DNA from: Alphaproteobacteria bacterium
GTDB lineage: Bacteria; Pseudomonadota; Alphaproteobacteria; Micavibrionales; Micavibrionaceae
NCBI GenBank assembly: GCA_002690045.1
Contig: NZDE01000012.1
Location: forward strand, 434,001 to 498,000
Direction: 5' to 3'
DNA length: 64,000 nt
The translations under genes were made by a program, and so were the position numbers. Each line of letters starts with the position of its first letter. The stretch's first letter is position 1. Of this stretch, positions 37,319 through 45,716 are shown one piece after another. The notes below the pieces were generated by a model that worked only from the letters and a program-made list of their open reading frames with translations, was not told the DNA's origin and ran no database searches.

Positions 37319-38609
37319 AGAACAGCATCATATCAAACGCCGCTATGCCAAAAGCTCTAGCTTTATAATGGCCTTGCTGTTTACCATTTTATGCGGCGCT
37401 GTGGCTTTATGCCTTGGTTTTTTCATCAACTTTTTTGCCAAAGGCCACTTTACGCAAAGCACAGAAACTCTACTTGATACGCGTTTTGCCTATATTCAAC
37501 ACGTTGAACAATTTAACGACAGCGAAGATGGAGAATTTCTTCAATTCCGCCTGAACACAGAAAACGATATTTTTAAGACGCTCAATATAGACGTTAAACG
37601 TTTGGCAGAAGGCGTGATTCTATTCAATTACCCCCTAAATCAACAACGTTATGCCGCAAAAATATATAGTGATGACCAACAGCAAAAAACGGTTGTTGCC
37701 TATAACATCACAGAAATAGCCAAAGATTTTCGTCTCATGCAAATTATGGGTATTTGCAGCATTGGCTTTGTGATGATTGTTGTGTTTGTTAGCTACATCA
37801 TCAGTGTTTTCGTCGTAAGCGGCACCAACAAAATTGCGGTCACCGCGCAAGAGATCATCACAACAGGCGACCTTTCCCGCCGCCTTGATTTTCATTATCG
37901 TTGGGATGATTTGAGCAATATGGCGAGTGTTCTCAACCTGCTTTTTGACCGTATTGAAGAGCTTATGAACGGGGTCAGGCGCGTATCAGATAATATAGCA
38001 CATGACTTGAGAACGCCGCTCACCCGTATGCGCAACCATATCGAAGATTTACAATCGCGCAGTAGTGACCCCGCTTATGAATCCTTGTTAGATGAAGCAG
38101 ACCATCTATTAAACACGTTTACGGCATTGCTGCGCATTACGCGTATTGAAACGGAACAGCAACGCACGCACTTTGACCAAATATCACTTGATCAAATTAT
38201 GTCTGATGTCATTTCTTTCTATGCGCCACTTGCTGAAGAAAAACAGATTAGCCTGACATCATCTTTAATTGAATCAGATATAAAAGGCGATAAAGACCTG
38301 ATCTTCCAGGCCTTTGCCAATATCCTTGATAACGCGATTAAATTTACGCCTGAAAATGGCACGATCACAGTTAAAATGGATATGAATGGACCAAAGCAGA
38401 TTAGAATAATCATCGAAGATAGCGGCCACGGGATAAAAAAAGAAGATCTCGAAAAGGTTTTCGATCGCTTTTATCGGGCTGATATGAGCCGCAATAAAGC
38501 CGGCGTTGGTTTAGGTTTAAGCTTGGTAAGGGCGGTTATTTCCCTGCATAAAGGTGATATTACTTTAGAAAACTCAGGCAATGGTTTGCGTATAATTACA
38601 AATTTGTAA
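37311..38609 (+). CDS. Two-component sensor histidine kinase
   Basis: This is a 432-residue inner-membrane kinase. A membrane segment lies near residues 18-42, followed by a periplasmic region of about 90 residues, a second membrane segment (IMGICSIGFVMIVVFVSYII), HAMP, HisKA (DNIAHDLRTPLTRMRNH) and HATPase (NILDNAIKFTPENG, DSGHGIKKEDLEKVFDRFY, GVGLGLSLVRAV). The ATG at 37311 lies inside the regulator's stop region (GATGCATAA), so translation is coupled. A TTG six bases upstream is less likely. The small periplasmic part gives no hint of the ligand. Confidence 0.9.
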   Translation: MHKEQHHIKRRYAKSSSFIMALLFTILCGAVALCLGFFINFFAKGHFTQSTETLLDTRFAYIQHVEQFNDSEDGEFLQFRLNTENDIFKTLNIDVKRLAEGVILFNYPLNQQRYAAKIYSDDQQQKTVVAYNITEIAKDFRLMQIMGICSIGFVMIVVFVSYIISVFVVSGTNKIAVTAQEIITTGDLSRRLDFHYRWDDLSNMASVLNLLFDRIEELMNGVRRVSDNIAHDLRTPLTRMRNHIEDLQSRSSDPAYESLLDEADHLLNTFTALLRITRIETEQQRTHFDQISLDQIMSDVISFYAPLAEEKQISLTSSLIESDIKGDKDLIFQAFANILDNAIKFTPENGTITVKMDMNGPKQIRIIIEDSGHGIKKEDLEKVFDRFYRADMSRNKAGVGLGLSLVRAVISLHKGDITLENSGNGLRIITNL

Positions 38610-38655
38610 CAATAGCGACATATAACCTCAAGATTTTATCATATAGAATGAATCC

Positions 38656-39906
38656 ATGAAAATAGCAATTATTGGGGCAGGCATATCTGGCATGGGGGCG
38701 GCTTATTTATTAGCCAAAGATCATGACATTACCCTGTATGAAAAAAACAAATATATTGGCGGCCACAGCCGTACGATTGACGTTGCATCCAGCAGCGAGC
38801 CTGTTGCCGTCGACACGGGGTTTATTGTTTTTAACAATTGGAATTACCCAAATCTACTTGGGCTATTTGATGCGCTTTCTGTGCCTTACCGGAAAAGCGA
38901 TATGTCCTTCGGTGTCAGCATCCAAAATGGCTGGCTTGAATATTCATCTTATGGCCTTTTTGCGCAGAAACGGAATCTGTTCCGCCCTAATTATTGGAAG
39001 ATGCTTGCCAATATTCTGCGTTTTAACAAAAAGGCCCTCGCATATATTGAACGCGACACAGACATCACTTTGGGCCAGTGCCTCGATGAGCTAAATATGG
39101 GTGAATGGTTTAAACAATATTATTTGCTCGCCATGGGCGCAGCGATTTGGAGCTGCCCTTTAGAAACAATATTAGAATTTCCCGCGCAAACCTTTTTAAG
39201 GTTTTTCAAAAACCATGGGTTGCTTAGCGTCAATAATCGGCCGCAATGGTACACAGTTAAAGGCGGTAGCCGTACATATGTCGCTAAATTAATGGGCAGC
39301 TTATCCTCAGATATAGACGTCAAGAATGGCGCAGTTAAAGTTAGTCAAAACAAAGACAAAACCTTCACCGTGACGGATAGCTGTGACCTTAAAGAGACAT
39401 ATGACTTAGTCATACTTGCTTGTCATGCTGATGAAGCGCTGACGCTTATTGACAAACCGACCAAGGATGAACAAAACATTCTTGGCGCGTTCCGTTACCA
39501 AGATAATAAGATTATCGTGCATAGCGATGAGAGCTTTATGCCCAAAATACGCAAGTGCTGGGCAAGCTGGATATATCTATCAGAAACGCAGCAAGATAAG
39601 AAACCAAATGTGTCCTTGAGCTATTGGATGAACAATTTACAAGGCTTGCCAAATGATAAAACCATTTTAGTGACCCTTAACCCCGACCGCCGCCCTGCCG
39701 ATGAACACATTATTGATGAGCATATGTTCAGCCACCCAATATTTGATATAGCAGCCATAAACGCGCAAAAACAAATTGAAACTATACAGGGCAAACGTGG
39801 GCTTTGGTTCTGTGGCGCTTATCAACGCTATGGATTTCACGAAGATGGGTTATTAAGCGCCGTAAATGTCGCAAAATCCCTCGGATCGGACATCCCATGG
39901 GCATAG
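38656..39906 (+). CDS. FAD-dependent amine-oxidase-like flavoprotein
   Basis: This 416-residue protein has an N-terminal dinucleotide-binding site (IAIIGAGISGMGAAYLLA, then YEKNKYIGGHSRT) and a C-terminal FAD contact (GLWFCGAYQRYGFHEDGLLS). It belongs to the NAD/FAD-binding COG2907-type proteins that almost always lie next to DUF1365 and cyclopropane-synthase-like genes, as here. In Rhodobacter sphaeroides relatives are induced by singlet oxygen and take part in furan fatty acid formation. By that analogy it would desaturate or oxidise a methylated acyl chain, but I cannot verify this from sequence. It heads a tightly packed nine-gene run. Confidence 0.8.
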   Translation: MKIAIIGAGISGMGAAYLLAKDHDITLYEKNKYIGGHSRTIDVASSSEPVAVDTGFIVFNNWNYPNLLGLFDALSVPYRKSDMSFGVSIQNGWLEYSSYGLFAQKRNLFRPNYWKMLANILRFNKKALAYIERDTDITLGQCLDELNMGEWFKQYYLLAMGAAIWSCPLETILEFPAQTFLRFFKNHGLLSVNNRPQWYTVKGGSRTYVAKLMGSLSSDIDVKNGAVKVSQNKDKTFTVTDSCDLKETYDLVILACHADEALTLIDKPTKDEQNILGAFRYQDNKIIVHSDESFMPKIRKCWASWIYLSETQQDKKPNVSLSYWMNNLQGLPNDKTILVTLNPDRRPADEHIIDEHMFSHPIFDIAAINAQKQIETIQGKRGLWFCGAYQRYGFHEDGLLSAVNVAKSLGSDIPWA

Positions 39907-40691
39907 AGGCAGAGCACCAGAACGCTGAGATTATATGTGCAAATGTTATGCATGGCCGCCTCTTCCCAAAGCGCAACAATTTTACCTATGGGATATATTA
40001 TCTTTCTCTACCGCTTTCACAGCTAAATGAAACGGCTCTGGCCTATAACAAATTTGGTGCCTTAAGTTTTTATGACAAGGATCATGGAGCGTGTGATGGG
40101 TCGTCCCTACAAAACTGGGCTAAGTCACTTTTAGCGCGTTATAAACTTGACCAAGCAGATGGGGAAATTGTTCTTGTCTGTATGCCGCGGGTTTTGGGCT
40201 ATGTCTTTAATCCAGTAAGCTTCTGGCTATGTTACAATCAAGATCATTCATTACGTGCAGTAATATGCGAGGTTCACAATACCTTTGGTGAACGCCATAG
40301 TTACATCTGTGCGCATGAAGACCAACGCCCCATATTAAAAAATGATGTGTTGGAAGGCCAGAAGCTTTTCCACGTGTCTCCGTTTCTCGCACGTGAAGGT
40401 AAATATCATTTTCGTTTTGATGTCTTTAGCCGCAATTTCGCCGCTTGGATTGACTATTACGATCATGAAGGTAAGAAACAGCTTGTCACGTCATTAATTG
40501 GCGCAAAAATCGTACTGAACAAAGATAATCTAAGCCATGTTTTCTGGCGTTATCCGTTGGTTACGGTCAAAGCCATTACATTAATACATTGGCAAGCCCT
40601 TAAGCTTATAAGCAAAGGCATAAAATACATTAAACGCCCGGAACAATTGTCTAAAAAACACAGTGCGACGAATAACGTTACAGAAAATTAA
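39897..40691 (+). CDS. DUF1365 family protein
   Basis: This 264-residue protein has the typical DUF1365 start region (NVMHGRLFPKRNNFTYGIYY) and the block MPRVLGYVFNPVSFWLCYN, then EVHNTFGERHSY and KLFHVSPF. The family has no established reaction but is consistently linked to the flavoprotein and cyclopropane-synthase-like methyltransferase encoded on either side. The ATG at 39897 overlaps the end of the flavoprotein gene by 10 bases. An internal ATG in the family motif (about 39948) is an alternative start. Confidence 0.85.
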   Translation: MGIEAEHQNAEIICANVMHGRLFPKRNNFTYGIYYLSLPLSQLNETALAYNKFGALSFYDKDHGACDGSSLQNWAKSLLARYKLDQADGEIVLVCMPRVLGYVFNPVSFWLCYNQDHSLRAVICEVHNTFGERHSYICAHEDQRPILKNDVLEGQKLFHVSPFLAREGKYHFRFDVFSRNFAAWIDYYDHEGKKQLVTSLIGAKIVLNKDNLSHVFWRYPLVTVKAITLIHWQALKLISKGIKYIKRPEQLSKKHSATNNVTEN

Positions 40692-40737
40692 TTTTGATGA
40701 AAGGCCTCGTTAAAATCAGGGAGAGTATAATAATATT

Positions 40738-41895
40738 ATGATACAGAAAAAAGCGACACATCAATTATTTAAGAATCTTGACCGGATGGAATATGGGTCT
40801 CTTAATGTCACCACACCTGATGGCCAAACTCGTAGCTTTGGCGGCCATAAATCAGGCGAGCACGCGAATATAGAATTGCGCGATTGGCGCGTTCTACGTA
40901 ACATGTTGCTGCGCGGTGATATTGCCTTCGCGGAAGACTATCGGGCAGGTCTTTGGGAAACCGATAACTTATCGGCACTTACCACCATTGGCCTTAAAAA
41001 CCGTAGCGCACTTGACCGCTTTGTCGCAGGGAATAGCCTATTTAGGGTTATCTCTAGTTTTTCTTACTTAACGCGTTTAAATACCTTATCTGGCAGCCGT
41101 AAGAATATTCACGAACATTATGATTTAGGAAATGGATTTTACAAACTGTGGTTAGACCCATCCATGACCTATTCATCTGGCATTTATGATACAACAGGCG
41201 ACCTTCATAAGGCACAGCATAATAAATATGACCGTATATTAGAGCGTCTTGGACAAAATAATGGTAACATATTAGAAATTGGCTGTGGCTGGGGCGGGTT
41301 TGCTGAACGCGCGATAGAGCGCGGCTTTAAAAACATTAAAGGCATAACCCTATCCGAAGAACAATATAGCTTTGCTAAAGAACGCCTTGGTGAGAAAGCT
41401 AATATTGCCCTTGAAGACTATCGTGATCAGGACGGTAAATATCAAAATATCGTATCCATCGAAATGTTTGAGGCGGTAGGTGAGCGTTTTTGGCCTGTTT
41501 ATTTTGATAAGATCAAGTCGCTCCTCGCCGAGAATGGCCGCGCCGTGATACAAACAATCACAATTAATGAACAAGATTTCCCACGTTATCGTACTGGCGG
41601 TGATTTTATTCGCAGCTATATCTTCCCAGGTGGCATGCTACCAAGCCCAACGCGTTTTTACGAAGAAGCCGAAAAAGCCGGCTTAAAGGTCAATGACAGC
41701 TTCCGTTTTGGCCATGATTATGCGCGTACGCTTGATATGTGGTTAGAAAACTTTGAAGAGAAAATCGGCAATATCCGCGCAATGGGCTATGATGAAGGCT
41801 TTATAAGATTATGGCGCCTCTATTTAGCCTCATGTGCCGCAGGTTTCCGCACGAATAAAACGGATGTGATGCAGGTGGAGCTTCGTCATGCGTAA
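40738..41895 (+). CDS. Cyclopropane-fatty-acyl-phospholipid synthase-like SAM methyltransferase
   Basis: This 385-residue enzyme of the CFA/mycolic acid synthase family uses S-adenosylmethionine to add a methyl or methylene group to acyl chains of membrane lipids. Motifs seen are HYDLGNGFYKLWLDPSMTYS (active-site region), the SAM site LEIGCGWGGFAERA and SIEMFEAVGERFW. AGGGAGAG precedes the ATG. It lies within the DUF1365/flavoprotein cluster, so it may be the UfaM-like methyltransferase of furan fatty acid synthesis rather than the housekeeping Cfa. The two cannot be separated by eye. It overlaps the next gene by eight bases. Confidence 0.85.
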   Translation: MIQKKATHQLFKNLDRMEYGSLNVTTPDGQTRSFGGHKSGEHANIELRDWRVLRNMLLRGDIAFAEDYRAGLWETDNLSALTTIGLKNRSALDRFVAGNSLFRVISSFSYLTRLNTLSGSRKNIHEHYDLGNGFYKLWLDPSMTYSSGIYDTTGDLHKAQHNKYDRILERLGQNNGNILEIGCGWGGFAERAIERGFKNIKGITLSEEQYSFAKERLGEKANIALEDYRDQDGKYQNIVSIEMFEAVGERFWPVYFDKIKSLLAENGRAVIQTITINEQDFPRYRTGGDFIRSYIFPGGMLPSPTRFYEEAEKAGLKVNDSFRFGHDYARTLDMWLENFEEKIGNIRAMGYDEGFIRLWRLYLASCAAGFRTNKTDVMQVELRHA

Positions 41896-42418
41896 TATCC
41901 TTCCACTTTTTTTTGCTATTTATACATGCCTCATCCCTTTGCAGTCTGCACAGGCCAATATGGATGTGTATATGCCAAAAAATGCCGGAAAGGCTGACCT
42001 TGTCGGACAAGGGCTCTATAGCTTTATGTTTTGGGATTTATATATTGCCCGCCTTTATGCGCCCGAAGGTAAGCTGCATCAAAACAAGGCCTTCGCGTTA
42101 GAGTTAGAATATTTACGCAACTTATCAGGACGAAAAATCGCCGATAAAAGCATCGAAGAAATACGCAAACAAGGTTTTAATGATGAAATCCGCCTTGCTG
42201 ATTGGCACAACCAAATTCAGGCTATGTTCCCTGACGTAGGAAACGGCGATATTTTGACGGGCGTATCTTCGCCTTCTAGAGAAACTATTTTCTATCAAAA
42301 TGGGACAGAAATAGGCCGCGTCAAAGACCCTGAATTTACCAAAAGATTCTTTGATATATGGCTAGGCGAAAAAACAAGTGCGCCTGAACTGCGTATGAGT
42401 TTATTGGGGGCATCATGA
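41888..42418 (+). CDS. Periplasmic chalcone isomerase-like protein
   Basis: This 176-residue protein has a signal peptide (LPLFFAIYTCLIPLQSAQA) and the family blocks VGQGLYSFMFWDLYIARLYA and ALELEYLRNLSGRKIADKS. Bacterial chalcone isomerase-like proteins are not flavonoid enzymes; related folds bind fatty acids. Its place between a fatty-acid methyltransferase and a permease suggests lipid binding in the periplasm, which is inference. It overlaps the methyltransferase by eight bases and the MFS gene by four (ATGA). Confidence 0.75.
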   Translation: MRNILPLFFAIYTCLIPLQSAQANMDVYMPKNAGKADLVGQGLYSFMFWDLYIARLYAPEGKLHQNKAFALELEYLRNLSGRKIADKSIEEIRKQGFNDEIRLADWHNQIQAMFPDVGNGDILTGVSSPSRETIFYQNGTEIGRVKDPEFTKRFFDIWLGEKTSAPELRMSLLGAS

Positions 42419-43752
42419 ATGACGCCAGCACACCTAAAAAAATAGCGTTATTTCAGTATAGCTTTATAGCCTTGCCACTCGCCTTTGCAGGGCTTCCGCT
42501 TTATATGCATATGCCTGATTATTACACACGCGAAATTGGCTTATCCGTTGGTGTAATTGGTACAATTTTGCTGCTTATCCGCGCCTTTGACGCCATCCAA
42601 GACCCTATATTGGGTTATTTATCTGATCGTTTCCACGCACAGCGCCATAAGTTAATCGTGCTCGCCGTCTTTTTGTTAAGCATAGGTATTTGCGCACTCT
42701 GCGCAGGTCCATATGCTTCCATTTCTGCAGCACTTTGGTTTGCTTTAGCCATGGTCGTCGCCAGTACTGGGTTTAGTCTGCTTACGATAAACCTCAACAT
42801 GGTTGGTGGGTTATGGCATGATGACCATAATCAACGCACCCGCATTTCGGCATGGCGTGAATTCTTCTCGCTTATTGGTTTACTTTGCGCGGCGATCCTT
42901 CCGCCGCTCTTGCTGTTGTCATTTTCAGCCAATATTAGTTTTTTACTTTTTTTTGGACTATTTGCGCTGTTAATGGCGATTTCAACGCCGCTTTTCTTAC
43001 GTTTTTTAACCTATAGTTATGATGCGCTAGATCATCAATTTGAACGCAATAAAAAGCCGCAATTTAAATTTGCTTTATGGTCTATCTTAAAAGGACATAT
43101 GCGTGGCTTTTTCTTTGTCTGTTTCCTCGCGCATTTGGCCGCAGCTTTTCCCGCGGTACTGTTCCTGTTCTTCGTTCAAGACTACTTACAAGCACAGCAA
43201 TATAGCGGTTTATTCCTCTTCATATATTTTCTTTCCGGCGCGGCGTTGATGGCTGTCTGGGTAAAGCTCTCTGCCCAAATTGGGAAGGAAACGGCATGGA
43301 TTATTTCTATGTTGCTCTCTATCATCAGCTTTATCGGCGCATTGTTTTTAAATGAAGGCGACTTTATAGCTTTCGGGATCATCTGTTTGCTTTCTGGTAC
43401 GGCTTTGGGCGCAGATCTTGCTTTGCCGCCAGCCCTCCTCGCCGATAAAATATCTAATGTGCAAAAACAAAGTGAAGCCAACCAACATTATGCCGTGCTG
43501 GCCTTTATACCGAAAATGAGCCTCGCACTTGCCAGCGGTATTGCCTTTATTACCCTTGGGTATTTTGGTTTTAGCGCAGGCGCTGAAAATACCGTATCTA
43601 GTTTACAGGTCTTGGCGTTATGCTATGCGCTCGTGCCTTGTATAATTAAATTTGTCGCCATAATTTTCCTATGGCGCAGCATTCAAAACAAAGGAGAACA
43701 TCATGAAAATAATGAAAGGAGTTCTGCTGATGGGCATATTAAGTTTTCTTAG
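42415..43752 (+). CDS. MFS transporter of the GPH/MFS_2 type
   Basis: This 445-residue permease has about twelve membrane segments. The loop RAFDAIQDPILGYLSDRFHA after segment two is typical of sodium- or proton-coupled GPH-type MFS_2 carriers. Such permeases recur in the DUF1365/Cfa/DUF3833 clusters, where no substrate has been established; a lipid or lipid precursor is possible. The start overlaps the previous gene by four bases and the end overlaps the next by 50. Confidence 0.8.
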   Translation: MNDASTPKKIALFQYSFIALPLAFAGLPLYMHMPDYYTREIGLSVGVIGTILLLIRAFDAIQDPILGYLSDRFHAQRHKLIVLAVFLLSIGICALCAGPYASISAALWFALAMVVASTGFSLLTINLNMVGGLWHDDHNQRTRISAWREFFSLIGLLCAAILPPLLLLSFSANISFLLFFGLFALLMAISTPLFLRFLTYSYDALDHQFERNKKPQFKFALWSILKGHMRGFFFVCFLAHLAAAFPAVLFLFFVQDYLQAQQYSGLFLFIYFLSGAALMAVWVKLSAQIGKETAWIISMLLSIISFIGALFLNEGDFIAFGIICLLSGTALGADLALPPALLADKISNVQKQSEANQHYAVLAFIPKMSLALASGIAFITLGYFGFSAGAENTVSSLQVLALCYALVPCIIKFVAIIFLWRSIQNKGEHHENNERSSADGHIKFS

Positions 43753-44239
43753 TGCATGCGGCGGTCCCTCGCTAAAAAATTATCAAGGGACAAACCCCAA
43801 AGTTGATTTGCAAAGCTATTTCACAGGGCCAATCAAGGCATGGGGTATAGTCCAAGATTATAAAGGCAATGTTAAACGCCGCTTTGATGTTGATATGGTC
43901 GGCACATGGGACGGCGATACCGGCACGTTAAACGAAGTCTTCCACTATTATGATGGTGAGAAAGACGAACGCATATGGACGATCAAAAAATTAGGTGATG
44001 AACATTACCAAGGCAGCGCGCATGATATTATTGGTACAGCCCAAGGTAATGTACAAGGCAGCGCGATGCGATGGGCCTATGAAATGGATTTAGATGTTGG
44101 TGAAAAAACATATCGCATCACTTTTGATGATTGGATGTTTATGATGAATGATGGCGTTTTAATTAACCGCTCATATCTAAAGAAATTTGGGTTTACGGTT
44201 GGGGAGCTAACTCTTTTCATGCAAAAACAGGATAAATAA
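43703..44239 (+). CDS. DUF3833 family lipoprotein
   Basis: This 178-residue lipoprotein has a lipobox LSAC near residue 19 and a beta-rich body with the DUF3833 blocks GPIKAWGIVQDYKGNVKRRF and TWDGDTGTLNEVFHYYDGE. AAAGGAG lies six bases before the ATG at 43703, supporting a start inside the MFS gene (50-base overlap). A lipid-binding or envelope role within the fatty-acid modification cluster is inferred from its constant neighbours. Confidence 0.85.
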   Translation: MKIMKGVLLMGILSFLSACGGPSLKNYQGTNPKVDLQSYFTGPIKAWGIVQDYKGNVKRRFDVDMVGTWDGDTGTLNEVFHYYDGEKDERIWTIKKLGDEHYQGSAHDIIGTAQGNVQGSAMRWAYEMDLDVGEKTYRITFDDWMFMMNDGVLINRSYLKKFGFTVGELTLFMQKQDK

Positions 44240-44976
44240 TGCAGCAACATCACGGCAAGACAATCTGGATCATTGGGGCAAGCAGCGGTATTGGCGCGGC
44301 GCTTGCCCAAACGCTTTCCAATGAAGGCGCGAGATTAATCCTCTCGGCCCGCCGCCAAGATAAGCTGGAGGAAGTTAAAGGCCAACTGCATGGTGATGAC
44401 CACAAAGTTGTTGCTTTAGATGTCAGTGATGCCGATGCATTCTTAAATGCCGCCAAAGCAATCGGCCCTGTGGACAGCGTTATTTATCTTGCGGCGGTTT
44501 ACAAACCTAATGCCACGGCTTTGTCTGACGTTAAACAGGCGCTCGATGTTAATTTATTTGGCGCATTTGCCTGCGTGAATGCTGTGCGCGACATTTTCAA
44601 ACAGCAAGGACATGGGCAAATCGTGCTATGTGCTTCTGTTGCTGGCTATCGCGGCCTGCCGAATGCACAGCCTTACTGCGCAACAAAGGCGGCGCTCATC
44701 AATTATGCAGAGAGCTTAAAAATTGAATTAGAGCCTGAACATATTGATGTCAAAATTATCTGTCCCGGTTTTGTAAAAACAGACCTCACTGATAAAAATG
44801 ATTTCAAAATGCCAATGATGATTAGTGCGGATGAAGCGGCTTCAGCCATCAGCAAGGGGCTAACGCAGAAAGGTTTTGAAATTCATTTCCCTAAGCGCTT
44901 TACACTCATCATGAAAACCCTACGCCTTATACCGAATTGGTTGTTTTTCGTATTTAGTCGAAAGATGCGGCGATGA
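44239..44976 (+). CDS. Short-chain dehydrogenase/reductase
   Basis: This 245-residue SDR has the cofactor motif IGASSGIGAALAQ, an NAG-like region and the active site YCATKAALI with Ser in LCASVAGYRG. The C-terminus is hydrophobic (IPNWLFFVFS), suggesting membrane association, fitting a lipid-linked substrate. Its start overlaps the stop of the DUF3833 gene by one base, and its stop overlaps the next SDR gene (ATGA). Confidence 0.85.
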   Translation: MQQHHGKTIWIIGASSGIGAALAQTLSNEGARLILSARRQDKLEEVKGQLHGDDHKVVALDVSDADAFLNAAKAIGPVDSVIYLAAVYKPNATALSDVKQALDVNLFGAFACVNAVRDIFKQQGHGQIVLCASVAGYRGLPNAQPYCATKAALINYAESLKIELEPEHIDVKIICPGFVKTDLTDKNDFKMPMMISADEAASAISKGLTQKGFEIHFPKRFTLIMKTLRLIPNWLFFVFSRKMRR

Positions 44977-45716
44977 GTAAGCGTATACTGAGCCAATTCC
45001 CCGACCAAATGAATGTCGCCCTCATAGGTGCTTCTGGCGGTATTGGCCATGCGCTTTTAGAGCATTTGCTTAATGACCCTCAAATTGGCCACATTACAGC
45101 GTTCTCACGACGTAAAATACAGCTCAGCCATGAAAAACTAAGCTGTGCTGAGATTGACATTTCCAATGAAACGAGCATCGCCGCGGCAAGCCAAGCCATC
45201 ACAGGTGAGTTACATTTAATCCTCATCGCTAGCGGCCTGTTAAACGTCCCCGCCCACAACATGCCTGAAAAAGCACTGCGTGATTTAAACATGACGGCTT
45301 TTCAAGAAAGTTTTGCCATTAATACAGTTGGCCCCGCGTTAATTGCAAAATATTTTATGCCTAAAATGGCCCGCGGAGGACGCTCTGTCTTTGCGGCGCT
45401 GTCCGCGCGGGTTGGTAGTATATCAGATAACCAACTTGGTGGCTGGTATAGTTACCGCGCCTCTAAAGCCGCCTTGAACATGGTGATTAAGACTTTATCC
45501 ATCGAAGTCGCGCGGACACATAAAAACACACTTGTTGTTGGCCTGCACCCTGGGACCGTCGATACATCCCTATCCGCCCCACATAGTAAAAATATTCAGC
45601 ATGAGATTTTTACGCCCGACCAAGCAGCAGGATATCTGCTGAACGTCATTAATACGGCGCCTATTGACCAAAGCGGTGGATGTTTGGATTATAGCGGCAA
45701 GGTGATCCCGCCATGA
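44973..45716 (+). CDS. SDR-family oxidoreductase, CsgA/C-factor-like
   Basis: This is a 247-residue SDR with the cofactor motif LIGASGGIGHALLE and the catalytic YRASKAALNM. Ser at FAALSARVGS would complete the active site. The sequence resembles C-factor-type SDRs often placed next to FeS-type photolyases. It overlaps its neighbours by four bases on both sides, so strict co-translation is expected. The substrate is unknown. Confidence 0.85.
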   Translation: MSKRILSQFPDQMNVALIGASGGIGHALLEHLLNDPQIGHITAFSRRKIQLSHEKLSCAEIDISNETSIAAASQAITGELHLILIASGLLNVPAHNMPEKALRDLNMTAFQESFAINTVGPALIAKYFMPKMARGGRSVFAALSARVGSISDNQLGGWYSYRASKAALNMVIKTLSIEVARTHKNTLVVGLHPGTVDTSLSAPHSKNIQHEIFTPDQAAGYLLNVINTAPIDQSGGCLDYSGKVIPP